This document shows, piece after piece, positions 36,184-44,109 of a stretch of 64,000 bases of DNA. The number at the start of each line of letters is the position of its first letter. The first letter of the stretch is position 1. The position numbers and the translations under genes were made by a program. The notes beneath the pieces were generated by a model that worked only from the letters and a program-made list of their open reading frames with translations, did not search any database and had not been told where the DNA came from. Origin of the DNA: SFLA01 sp045595785 (GTDB taxonomy: Bacteria; Bacillota; Clostridia; Oscillospirales; CAG-382); assembly GCA_045595785.1 (NCBI GenBank), contig JAZOBE010000048.1, positions 12,423-76,422 of the forward strand, read 5' to 3'.

Positions 36184-37839
36184 GCCCAGCATTGAGGTTG
36201 CCGCTTTTATCACGTCTTCTCCCGGATCAATTCCGCCCATAATACGGGCAAGCTCTTTTATTCTGCCGTCCTTTGACAAGGGCTTGACGTGAGTTTCGGT
36301 TCTGCCGAAGGATACGGTTTTTGAAATGAGCAGATGGGTTTTTGCAAGGGAGGCGATCTGTGCCGAATGGGTAACGCATATTACCTGCTTATCCCCTTCT
36401 GCCAGCGAACGGAGACGGAGACCGATACGTGAGCTGGTGGCGCCGGAAATACCCGTGTCCACCTCGTCAAATATCATTGTTCCGATATCCTCTGCCTTGG
36501 CAAGAACGCTCTTTACCGCCAGCATAATACGCGCGCATTCACCGCCGGAGGCTATCTTTGCAAGGGGACGGGGCTCCTCGCCTGCGTTGGCGGATATAAG
36601 AAACCGCGCAATATCCGTGCCCCCATCGGAAAGCGGTGTTTTTACAAACTCGGTAACGAAGGTTACACCCGGCATATCAAGAGACGAAAGTATCTCTTTT
36701 ATTTGCTTTTCCATGCTCCGCGCCGCGTTAACACGGGTGGAGTATAATTTTTCTGCCTTTGACACAGCGTCCTTTTCGGCGGCGGCAAGCTCTTTCTTAA
36801 GCTCCTCACGCCTTTCGTCGCTGTTATCGATAGACGCAAGTTCTTTTTCGGTCTCCTCGGTAAGAGAGCACAGTCCGCTTTCGTCGGTGCGGTACTTTCT
36901 GCAAAGAGAAGAAATCAGAGAAAGTCTTGATTCTATCTCGTCAAGTGCGCGCTGAGGGTCACCCTCGGGGTCCTCGGTGTAAGCGGTAACGGAATCTGCA
37001 ATATCCTCAAGCTCAAACCGTATATTCTCAAGACGTGAGTACAATTCCTCTGCTTCGGGAAGATAATCCGCCAGAGTTTTCAGCCCGTCCGACGCTTCGG
37101 AAACGAGGGCGGAAGCAGATTCGTCCTTTCCGTACAAAGCGTAATACGCCTTGTTTGCGGAGGTAAATATCTTCTCACGGTTAATAAGCATATTCCGCTT
37201 TGCGGTAAGCGCTTCGGTCTCGCCCAAGGTTATCTTGGCACGGCGAAGCTCCTTTAAGCGGTAAGTAAGAAAATCCTTTTTCTCCTCTCGGTCAGCGGCG
37301 TCGCTTTCAAGGGAGTTAAGCTCCTTGCGGAGAGAAAGGTAATTTTTATATGCTTTTGCATATTCTTCCTTTTCCCCATCGTTGCCTGCGTACAGATCAA
37401 GAAGACGGGGATGCAAGGTCTCGTCTGCAAGACGAAGTGTGTCCTGCTGACCGTGTATATCCAGCAAATGTGCGCTTATTTCCCTTAATTTACCTACGGG
37501 AGTAACTCTGCCGTTAATACGGGAAACGCTTCGTCCGTCTGCGCCGATACGGCGGGACAGGAACAAATACCCCTCCTCATCGGGAAAAACGTCCATTCCC
37601 TCAAGGGTTTTTAACGTCTCGTCAGAAAACGCACCGAAAACACCCTCCACCTCGGCGAACTCTTCTCCCGTACGGATAATGCTTTTATCACTCCGCGCGC
37701 CGCAAAGCAGGGCTATTGAATCTATGATAATACTTTTGCCCGCGCCGGTTTCGCCGGTGAATACCGTAAGACCTTCGGAAAAGTCAATATCCAGCGTGCG
37801 AATGAGGGCGACGGAACGGATATGTAACGAAAAAAGCAT
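36175..37839 (-). CDS. recN: DNA repair protein RecN
   Basis: 554 residues, an SMC-like ATPase. Walker A GETGAGKS at about 29-36, a long coiled-coil centre, the ABC-type signature ASGGECAR in the C-terminal half and Walker B IFDEVDTGISG. RecN acts early in double-strand break repair. Last gene of the operon after argR, the normal clostridial order. Its final codons (GCT CGG TAA) are shared with the junction of the downstream palindrome array. Confidence 0.96.
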   Translation of the reverse strand: MLFSLHIRSVALIRTLDIDFSEGLTVFTGETGAGKSIIIDSIALLCGARSDKSIIRTGEEFAEVEGVFGAFSDETLKTLEGMDVFPDEEGYLFLSRRIGADGRSVSRINGRVTPVGKLREISAHLLDIHGQQDTLRLADETLHPRLLDLYAGNDGEKEEYAKAYKNYLSLRKELNSLESDAADREEKKDFLTYRLKELRRAKITLGETEALTAKRNMLINREKIFTSANKAYYALYGKDESASALVSEASDGLKTLADYLPEAEELYSRLENIRFELEDIADSVTAYTEDPEGDPQRALDEIESRLSLISSLCRKYRTDESGLCSLTEETEKELASIDNSDERREELKKELAAAEKDAVSKAEKLYSTRVNAARSMEKQIKEILSSLDMPGVTFVTEFVKTPLSDGGTDIARFLISANAGEEPRPLAKIASGGECARIMLAVKSVLAKAEDIGTMIFDEVDTGISGATSSRIGLRLRSLAEGDKQVICVTHSAQIASLAKTHLLISKTVSFGRTETHVKPLSKDGRIKELARIMGGIDPGEDVIKAATSMLGAR

Positions 37840-37844
37840 AAAAA

Positions 37845-38303
37845 TCAGTTAGCTCCGATCTGCTCCTTTAATTTAACGCAGATGCGGTGAGCCTCTTCCT
37901 CGCTTTTGGTAATTAAAACTATAGTATCGTCTCCTGCAATAGAGCCGAGAATGCCTTCGAAATTCATAGCGTCGATAGTAATGCAAGCGGCAGACGCCAT
38001 TGCCATATAGGTACGGAGCACTACCAGATTCATTGCCTGGTCCACGCTCTTTACGGTATCTGCAAGTATCTTTGCAAACTTGGTTGCGATATGCTCGGAG
38101 GTGGGCAGAGTAGCCGCAACGTAACGGTAACCGCCCTTTCCGTTAGAGGTCTTTACTATTTTTAATTCTCTTATATCACGGGAAACGGTTGCCTGAGTAC
38201 ATTCAAAGCCGCTGGCGCGGAGAAGAAGTAAAAGCTCCTCCTGAGTGTCAACGTCACGGTTTTTGATAAGCTCCATTATTTTAGTCTGTCTTTTTATTTT
38301 CAT
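37845..38303 (-). CDS. argR: Arginine repressor
   Basis: 152 residues, family size. N-terminal winged helix with the recognition stretch CTQATVSRDIRELK at about 38-51, and a C-terminal oligomerisation and arginine-binding domain containing the GTIAGDDT-type loop (here GSIAGDDT). The start MKIKRQ at 38303 follows the family. It is cotranscribed with nadK upstream and recN downstream, the conserved tlyA-nadK-argR-recN order. Confidence 0.95.
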   Translation of the reverse strand: MKIKRQTKIMELIKNRDVDTQEELLLLLRASGFECTQATVSRDIRELKIVKTSNGKGGYRYVAATLPTSEHIATKFAKILADTVKSVDQAMNLVVLRTYMAMASAACITIDAMNFEGILGSIAGDDTIVLITKSEEEAHRICVKLKEQIGAN

Positions 38304-38317
38304 TGTGCGGCTTCCTT

Positions 38318-39106
38318 TCAAACGTTAAATTTATTGTGGACTACCGAGTAGAAATTTCTCTTTTTAATGCGGAGTATGCGTGTGTGCCGCTCGCTCTTGC
38401 GGATTATTGCGTAATCTCCCGGGGCAAACTCAACAGGAGGCGCGGAATCCACGGTGATACAGGCGTTTTCTCCGCCTCTCACCTTTGCGGCAACCATAAG
38501 CACGCTGTCCGACGGGAACACCAACGCTCTGGTTGAAGCGGTGGGATGGGGACAAACGGGTGTAACGGTTATGGATTCCAGTCTGGGATGTATAATAGGT
38601 CCGCCTGCGGAAAGGGAATATGCGGTGCTTCCCGTAGGGGTGGCGAAAATAAGACCGTCTGCCGAATAGTCCGAAACGTGGACTCCGTCGCAATACAGGT
38701 TTATATCCGCAATACGTGGTGATGCGCCACGGGAGAACAGCACCTCGTTAAGCACTAAAAACTCCTCCTTGCTTCCGTCGTTTTTACAAAGGGTAACGGC
38801 AAGAAGCATAAGGTCGTCTATACTGAAATCCTCGGTTTTTAGCGCCTCAAGCAGGTGGGTCTCCTCCGGCTCGATATCGTTTAAGTATCCCAGCGTTCCG
38901 CAGTTTATGCCGACGATGGGTATATCTGCTCTTGCAGCTATGGATGCGGCGCGGAGCACGGTGCCGTCTCCGCCGATAGATATGATAACCTCAGGATTTT
39001 TATCGGTAACAGTAATTCCAAATCCTGCCAGCGCGTCCTTTACCTTCATGGCGGTATACTGGGCTTCCGGCTTAAGAGTATTCACTATAAGCTGTGCGCG
39101 TTTCAT
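38318..39106 (-). CDS. nadK: NAD kinase
   Basis: 262 residues. The GGDGT motif is at about 44-48 and the NE/D motif with GSTAYSLSAGGPI later on; both are diagnostic. It phosphorylates NAD to NADP. It lies between tlyA (7-base gap) and argR in the conserved operon. Confidence 0.95.
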   Translation of the reverse strand: MKRAQLIVNTLKPEAQYTAMKVKDALAGFGITVTDKNPEVIISIGGDGTVLRAASIAARADIPIVGINCGTLGYLNDIEPEETHLLEALKTEDFSIDDLMLLAVTLCKNDGSKEEFLVLNEVLFSRGASPRIADINLYCDGVHVSDYSADGLIFATPTGSTAYSLSAGGPIIHPRLESITVTPVCPHPTASTRALVFPSDSVLMVAAKVRGGENACITVDSAPPVEFAPGDYAIIRKSERHTRILRIKKRNFYSVVHNKFNV

Positions 39107-39112
39107 CCGGTG

Positions 39113-39838
39113 TTATCTCCTTTCAAACAGCGCAAGGTATTCGGTGTTTCCGTCTCCCCCGAGAATGGGCGAAACGGCGGTCTTTACAAGATAAAGCCCG
39201 TTTTCCGAAGCGCATTTTTGTATTTTATCAAGTATGGAAGCGAAAATCCTTCCGTCTTTGTCCTTAACTATTCCGCCTTTGCCGATATTTTCTCTGCCTG
39301 CCTCAAACTGGGGCTTTATAAGCGAGATAAAATATCCCTTTTCCATAACGCGGCTTACCGCAGGATAAATAAGGGTTTGAGAAATAAAGGAAAGATCGGT
39401 GGTAACGATATCCGGCGTATAGGGCAGGTCATCCGGAAAAATATCACGGGCGTTTACCCCTTCCATAACGGTGACTCTGTCGTCGCCCCTAAGCTTTGGG
39501 TCAAGCTGGTCTCTGCCCACGTCAAGTGCGATAACACGGCAGGCACCGCGCTGAAGCAGACAATCCGTAAATCCGCCGGTGGACGCGCCAAGGTCAAGTG
39601 CGCTCATTCCCTTTACGTCGATACCGAAAACAGTTAACGCTTCCTCTAATTTTCTTCCTGCACGGGACACGAATTTATCGGGGTCGGAAACGAAAACCTC
39701 CTCGTCTCCCTTAACCTCGGCACCTGCCTTTTTCACGGAAGTGCCGTTAACAAAAACCCTGCCGGAATCAATATATTCTTTGGCTTTGCTTCTGCTGGGA
39801 GCAAAGCCCTTTTCTACTAAAAGCAGGTCTATTCGCAT
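39113..39838 (-). CDS. tlyA: TlyA family rRNA 2'-O-methyltransferase / hemolysin-like protein
   Basis: 241 residues: N-terminal S4 RNA-binding domain (MRIDLLLVEKGFAPSRSKAKEYI) and a FtsJ-like SAM-dependent methyltransferase domain with ALDLGASTGGFTDCLLQ at about 80-96. Family members methylate ribosomal RNA. The start at 39838 is chosen for the conserved S4 N-terminus and overlaps the end of dxs by 10 bases. Confidence 0.93.
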   Translation of the reverse strand: MRIDLLLVEKGFAPSRSKAKEYIDSGRVFVNGTSVKKAGAEVKGDEEVFVSDPDKFVSRAGRKLEEALTVFGIDVKGMSALDLGASTGGFTDCLLQRGACRVIALDVGRDQLDPKLRGDDRVTVMEGVNARDIFPDDLPYTPDIVTTDLSFISQTLIYPAVSRVMEKGYFISLIKPQFEAGRENIGKGGIVKDKDGRIFASILDKIQKCASENGLYLVKTAVSPILGGDGNTEYLALFERR

Positions 39839-41658
39839 AGCTTTTGCGCCAACGAGGTGGCGTCTATACCGGCAAGAGCACGGAGCGTGGAAACGTCGCC
39901 GTGAGGCAAGAATCCCTCTGCGCCGCAAACCGTAATTCTTGCACGGTGCTGTCTCTCCGCACACATGGCGGCGATACTCTCACCGATACCGCCCGTCTTC
40001 ATACCCTCTTCTGCGGTTACGATAACTCTGGCGTTTTTAATAAGCGGATATATATCGGGCAAGGGCTTTACCTTAATAAGCCTTATAAGACGGACGTTGG
40101 TGCCGTTTGCATGTGCCATCTGGCACGCGCGGTAGGCTTGCTCGGTCTCACTGCCCGTGGTAATAAGCACGTTATAAATAAATTCGCTGGGTCCGAAATC
40201 GGTAACGGAATATTCCATATCCGAAACGGCTCTGCTTTGAGGCGCAACTCCTCTGGGATAGCGTATTACCGAGGGAGCGTTAAGGTCAAGCGCCTGAGTG
40301 AGACACAGCTTCATCTCCGCCTCGGTATAAGGAGACCATACCGTAAGATTGGGTATGGAATTAAGATAAGAAAGGTCGAACATACCGTGGTGGGTAGGTC
40401 CGTCTGCGCCTACAAGACCCGCTCTGTCCAAAGCGATAACGACGGGCAGGGATTGAAGTGCAACGTCGTGTATAAGCTGGTCGTAGGCTCTTTGTGAAAA
40501 GGTGGAATACACCGCAAAAACAGGCTTCATTCCCCCCGCCGCAAGTCCTGCGGCGAAGGTCATTGCGTGTTCTTCTGCGATGCCCACGTCAAAAAATCTG
40601 TTGGGGAAGTTTTTCGCAAAGGAGGTAAGCCCCGTGCCCGATTCCATTGCGGCAGTGATGGCGCAAATACGCCCGTCTATACCTGCAAGACGGGTAAGCG
40701 TCTCACCAAAAATATCCGAATAGGTCTTTCCGCCTGCTTTCGTCTCACCGCTTTCTCTGTCAAAGGGAGAAACGCCGTGGAAAACCGCAGGGTCCTTCTC
40801 TGCAGGAGCATAACCGTAGCCCTTTTTGGTGCAGACGTGGACTACCGAGCACTTTCCGTCAGCCCTGGCTTCACGAAGCACGTCCTCAATGGCGGAAACG
40901 TTGTGTCCGTCCAGGGGGCCGAAGTAATGCATACCCATCTGCTCAAAAATATTTTCATGCACCAAATGCCGTTTTCCCCAATCCTTAAATGCACGGGCGG
41001 CGGAAACCAGCCATTTTCCTATAAACGGTACTGCGGAAAACACCTTTTCCACAAACCGCTTGAATGCGAAATATTTTTTACTTACCCTTATACGGGACAG
41101 CAGCCTTGAGGTTGCGCCCACGTTAGGGGAGATGGACATACCGTTATCGTTAAGAATAATTATAAGATTGTCATAGGACGCACAGTTGTTAAGCGCCTCA
41201 TACGCCATACCGCCGGTAAGCGCCCCGTCACCTATAACGGCGATGGTGGTGCTTTGTCTGCCGCACAGCTTGTCCGAAGCGGCAAAGCCTGCCGCCGCAG
41301 AGATGGAGGTGGAGGAATGACCTGCACCAAAGGGGTCGCACTCGCTTTCCGACCGCTTCTGGAATCCGGAAATGCCGCCGTATTTGCGGAGAGTGCTCAT
41401 ATACTGACGTCTGCCCGTAAGCATTTTATGTACGTAGCTTTGATGGCTTACGTCAAAAAGTATCCTGTCCCGAGGGCAATCGAACACACGGTGGAGCGCG
41501 ATGGTAAGCTCAACTACCCCCAGATTAGAGGCGAGATGGCCGCCGTTTTCTGAGGTTACGTTGACAAGCTCGGAGCGTATTTCCGCCGCGAGAATGCGTA
41601 ATTGTTCGGTTGTAAGATTTTTAATATCCCCGGGAGAGGAAACGGTTTCAAGTATCAT
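39829..41658 (-). CDS. dxs: 1-deoxy-D-xylulose-5-phosphate synthase
   Basis: 609 residues, near the usual 620. Thiamine-diphosphate motif GDGALTGGMAYEALNN, the HYFGPLDGHN active-site block, RFFDVGIAEEHA and DRAGLVGADGPTHHG are all present, so the enzyme should be active. It condenses pyruvate and glyceraldehyde 3-phosphate, the first step of the MEP isoprenoid pathway. It follows the oapA-like gene and precedes tlyA, the arrangement described for OLE RNA operons. Its cofactor TPP links loosely with thiT elsewhere in the window. Confidence 0.96.
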   Translation of the reverse strand: MILETVSSPGDIKNLTTEQLRILAAEIRSELVNVTSENGGHLASNLGVVELTIALHRVFDCPRDRILFDVSHQSYVHKMLTGRRQYMSTLRKYGGISGFQKRSESECDPFGAGHSSTSISAAAGFAASDKLCGRQSTTIAVIGDGALTGGMAYEALNNCASYDNLIIILNDNGMSISPNVGATSRLLSRIRVSKKYFAFKRFVEKVFSAVPFIGKWLVSAARAFKDWGKRHLVHENIFEQMGMHYFGPLDGHNVSAIEDVLREARADGKCSVVHVCTKKGYGYAPAEKDPAVFHGVSPFDRESGETKAGGKTYSDIFGETLTRLAGIDGRICAITAAMESGTGLTSFAKNFPNRFFDVGIAEEHAMTFAAGLAAGGMKPVFAVYSTFSQRAYDQLIHDVALQSLPVVIALDRAGLVGADGPTHHGMFDLSYLNSIPNLTVWSPYTEAEMKLCLTQALDLNAPSVIRYPRGVAPQSRAVSDMEYSVTDFGPSEFIYNVLITTGSETEQAYRACQMAHANGTNVRLIRLIKVKPLPDIYPLIKNARVIVTAEEGMKTGGIGESIAAMCAERQHRARITVCGAEGFLPHGDVSTLRALAGIDATSLAQKLCE

Positions 41659-41673
41659 TAAAAAAATCTTTCT

Positions 41674-42237
41674 TTATTTCTTTTTGAATATGCAAAGCAC
41701 GCGGGCACACATAAGGGTTATCTGTCTGCTTTTATCCATTCCCACCTTTTTGCCCAACGCCTTTCCCCCAACGGTTATGGAGGAGACAAGCGCCGTAAGA
41801 GACAGGGTGAGCCAGAAGGATAATTCCGTATCAAGCTTTGAGAACAGCACCACGGCTATCGTCGCCGCAGAGGCGCCGGATACGACACCGCAAATATCTC
41901 CCACTATATCGTTGCAAAATGAGGAGACCTTTTCTGCGTTGGCGATAAGCCACACCGCCTTCTTGCCAACCGGGTCCTTCTTCGCCGCCATTGCATTAAA
42001 CGCCGCCATATCTGCGGTGGTTACGGCAAGACCTATCATATCGAAAATAATACCCAGTAAAATAAATATAAGCAGCACCACAAGTGCTGCCCAAACGGGA
42101 AGATCCTCAAGAGCCTCGCCTGACAGCAAAGACAGCAAGGCGGTCATCAAAAAGCTGAATACAAATGCAAAGGTTATCCAGATACGGCGCGCACGCCGCT
42201 TGGCACGTTCTTTTGAATTGTCTTTTTCGTTTTTCAT
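41674..42237 (-). CDS. oapA: OLE-associated membrane protein OapA (DUF21/CNNM-like)
   Basis: 187 residues with a basic N-terminus (1-19) and about four hydrophobic segments (20-40, 48-72, 112-132, 139-158). The middle resembles the DUF21/CNNM transmembrane domain. A DxxxD motif is present as Asp110-Ile-Val-Gly-Asp114; as I recall, OapA proteins carry such a motif and its mutation disturbs OLE complex function. The gene sits between a structured non-coding region and dxs, exactly the position of OapA. OapA binds OLE RNA at the membrane and the complex affects magnesium and stress tolerance in Bacillus halodurans. An AAAGGA ribosome site precedes the ATG. Confidence 0.85.
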   Translation of the reverse strand: MKNEKDNSKERAKRRARRIWITFAFVFSFLMTALLSLLSGEALEDLPVWAALVVLLIFILLGIIFDMIGLAVTTADMAAFNAMAAKKDPVGKKAVWLIANAEKVSSFCNDIVGDICGVVSGASAATIAVVLFSKLDTELSFWLTLSLTALVSSITVGGKALGKKVGMDKSRQITLMCARVLCIFKKK

Positions 42238-42254
42238 ATTGTTCCTTTTATTTG

Positions 42255-42899
42255 GGACGCGCTCCTAATGGCTGTTTAATTAATGGCGACACGGTACGTA
42301 GACCTTGCGGCTTACGGTCAAGTAGGATTTCCCCACGGTCTCCTTCTCGTCGCCGATGAAGGGGTTCCCCATTAAAGACCGAGGCGGGGCATTGCTGCTT
42401 CCGCGACTTGATTGCCTATGAGTCCGCACTGTAATCCGCACCGTGCCCGTGCGTTTGTAATTTGCCGCGACGACAGTCTAGGCGTTTTCCGCCATAGCAC
42501 AAAACATTTTCTTATCTTCTTTTGCAGACATGATTTCAAACGCGATTTATTCGAGGCTCGGTAGCTAATCTCCCCCCGACATGAACGTTATCCGCCATGA
42601 CCCACTCAAAGCCGGCTACATCTATCCACAGCATCTGTAATGGTCGTACCGCGTGATAGGTCTAATCTTAATCACGTAACCCCTTTCTCCAAACAAAAGT
42701 CCGCCACGTAGAAAAAGCCTCAAAGGAAAGTGGGGTAGCCGCCCCATGCCATTGGGGTGCGCCCACAGTCCATTCTCCCAGCATCCACCCTGAACTGGGC
42801 GTACAAAGCAAACACCAGGAGCTTCATCGATTTGCCGTTTGACGTATTTTTAGGCACGCCTTCAAAAACGCCGTGCTAACTAGAATACTGCGCCATCGC
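42255..42899 (-). ncRNA. ole: OLE RNA (ornate, large, extremophilic RNA)
   Basis: About 645 nt with no useful open frame on either strand, dense in local complementarity, and driven by its own promoter. Visible stems on the minus strand include GTGGG/CCCAC (42766-42762 with 42734-42730) enclosing CCCCA/TGGGG, a 5' stem TTAGCACG/CGTG-CTAA near 42877-42849, and GACC/GGTC near the 3' end. Identification rests on size, structure and context: directly upstream of an OapA-like gene in the dxs-tlyA-nadK-argR-recN operon, the documented OLE setting. It is too long for 6S RNA, SRP RNA or tmRNA and lacks their signatures. End points are estimates. Confidence 0.82.
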
Positions 42900-42905
42900 A
42901 TATTC

Positions 42906-42933
42906 ATTATATCACATTTTTGCATAAATTCAA
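42906..42933 (-). promoter_or_regulatory. Promoter of the OLE RNA-oapA-dxs-recN operon
   Basis: Minus strand TTGAAT (42933-42928), 16-base spacer, TATAAT (42911-42906). Predicted start near 42899. The gene upstream on the same strand ends beyond its own terminator, so OLE is the first transcribed element here rather than an internal part of an xseB/ispA operon. Confidence 0.8.
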
Positions 42934-43075
42934 GGGGTTTTTGTGAATTTTATGCATATTTTATACATCTGATGTTTGTTTATACTATATATCGTAACCT
43001 TTTTTCGCATAACCACCGTATATCCGCATCCCCCTCCGACAAAACAATATTTTGTAAAAAAAAGAAAACAAAAAA

Positions 43076-43101
43076 GCGAGAGATAAACTATAATCTCTCG
43101 C
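43076..43101 (-). terminator. Intrinsic terminator of the nucleotidyltransferase gene (family B stem)
   Basis: Perfect 9-bp stem GCGAGAGAT/ATCTCTCGC (43101-43093 with 43084-43076), followed on the minus strand by TTTTTTGTTTTC. Insulates the OLE promoter from upstream transcription. Confidence 0.83.
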
Positions 43102-43148
43102 ATTTCTAATTACGTCATTATTCTTTTTGCGTTTTTGGTCTGCTTTTT

Positions 43149-43288
43149 ATCGGGGTCCCCGCAAATCGAAGATTTGTGGGGTGATTTTTATCGGGGTCCC
43201 CGCAAATGCAACGGCATTTGTGGGGTGATTTTTATCGGGGTCCCCGCAAATGCGACCGGCATTTGTGGGGTGATTCTTTTACCGAGCG
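43149..43288 (-). repeat. Family A palindrome array after the nucleotidyltransferase gene (cluster 4)
   Basis: Three units, in sense with the minus-strand gene, lying between its stop codon and the terminator at 43076-43101. Arms are AAATGC/GCATTT in two and AAATC/GATTT in one, with loops of 3 to 5 bases that differ. The 3' end of the gene and the array share GCTCGGTA, present twice at the junction. Confidence 0.85.
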
Positions 43289-43289
43289 A

Positions 43290-44021
43290 CTACCGAGCGG
43301 AAAGTATCCTCTCTACTTCGGCTAAATCTTCTTCCGTATTCACTCCCGCAAGCTCGGTCTCATCGGGAAGGATATACGCCTGCACCTTGCCGCCGGATGC
43401 GATCATATGCTTGGGCACGTCGGTGAGATAATATTCGCCGGTGACGGGGCTGGGTGTGATACGGGCAAGGGACTCAAACAGCTTTACCGAATCAAACATA
43501 TATATTCCGCCGTTAAGCTCGGGAATTTTTTTCTGCTCGTCGGTGGCGTCCTTGTGCTCAACTATTCCTGCCACGTCCCCCGAAACGGTGCGTATGATAT
43601 GACCGAAGGGAGGTATATTCCCCTTTGCCACAAAGGTGAGAATGGTGCAGTCTGCGCCCGTTTCCTTGTGATACTCCGCCAGCGCGCGGACGCTTTCCCT
43701 GCGGAGCAGAGGCATATCGCCGTTGATGACGAGAATGGGTCCGTCATAGCCCTTGAAGCAATGGGCGGCGCACATAACCGCATGGCCCGTGCCCTTTTGC
43801 TCCTCCTGAAAAGCGTAGGTGTATTCGGGATACGCATCCATGACCACCTGCTTTTGATAGCCAACAAGTATAACTTTATCTTCTTTTTTAACTATATCCG
43901 TATAATCAAGTACGTATCCGAGAAGGGGAACGCCCTTTGCTTTGCGCATTACCTTGGGTATTTGAGTAATTTCACTGCCCAGACGCTTTCCTTTTCCGCC
44001 TGCGAGAATAAGTGCTTTCAT
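43290..44021 (-). CDS. NTP-transferase domain protein (GlmU N-terminal domain-like)
   Basis: 243 residues. Nucleotide-binding start LILAGGKGKRLGSE at about 4-17, QKGTGHAVMCA at about 75-85 and the metal-site INGDMPL near 100. This matches the uridylyltransferase half of GlmU, without the C-terminal left-handed beta-helix acetyltransferase. It may be a stand-alone UDP-GlcNAc pyrophosphorylase or a related sugar-phosphate nucleotidyltransferase. The start at 44021 is set by the family N-terminus; the longer frame runs through the promoter. The final Ala-Arg-stop lies in repeat-derived sequence. Confidence 0.87.
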   Translation of the reverse strand: MKALILAGGKGKRLGSEITQIPKVMRKAKGVPLLGYVLDYTDIVKKEDKVILVGYQKQVVMDAYPEYTYAFQEEQKGTGHAVMCAAHCFKGYDGPILVINGDMPLLRRESVRALAEYHKETGADCTILTFVAKGNIPPFGHIIRTVSGDVAGIVEHKDATDEQKKIPELNGGIYMFDSVKLFESLARITPSPVTGEYYLTDVPKHMIASGGKVQAYILPDETELAGVNTEEDLAEVERILSAR

Positions 44022-44060
44022 TTTTGGCAAAAACCCTTTCATAGACATATATTCAATAAC

Positions 44061-44089
44061 AGTATATATTGGTTTTTGAACAAAGTCAA
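44061..44089 (-). promoter_or_regulatory. Promoter of the nucleotidyltransferase gene
   Basis: Minus strand TTGACT (44089-44084), 17-base spacer, TATACT (44066-44061). Confidence 0.75.
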
Positions 44090-44109
44090 CACATTCGGAG
44101 GGATTTTTA

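Noticed and set aside
42255..42899. RNase P RNA, tmRNA, 6S RNA or SRP RNA in the long non-coding region
   Set aside because: I saw no conserved RNase P core such as GAGGAAAGTCC, no tRNA-like ends or tag frame for tmRNA, and the length is too great for 6S or SRP RNA. The gene context favours OLE RNA.
42255..42899. A decayed protein-coding gene
   Set aside because: No frame on either strand shows a broken recognisable protein, base composition is even, and local complementarity is dense, as expected for structured RNA.
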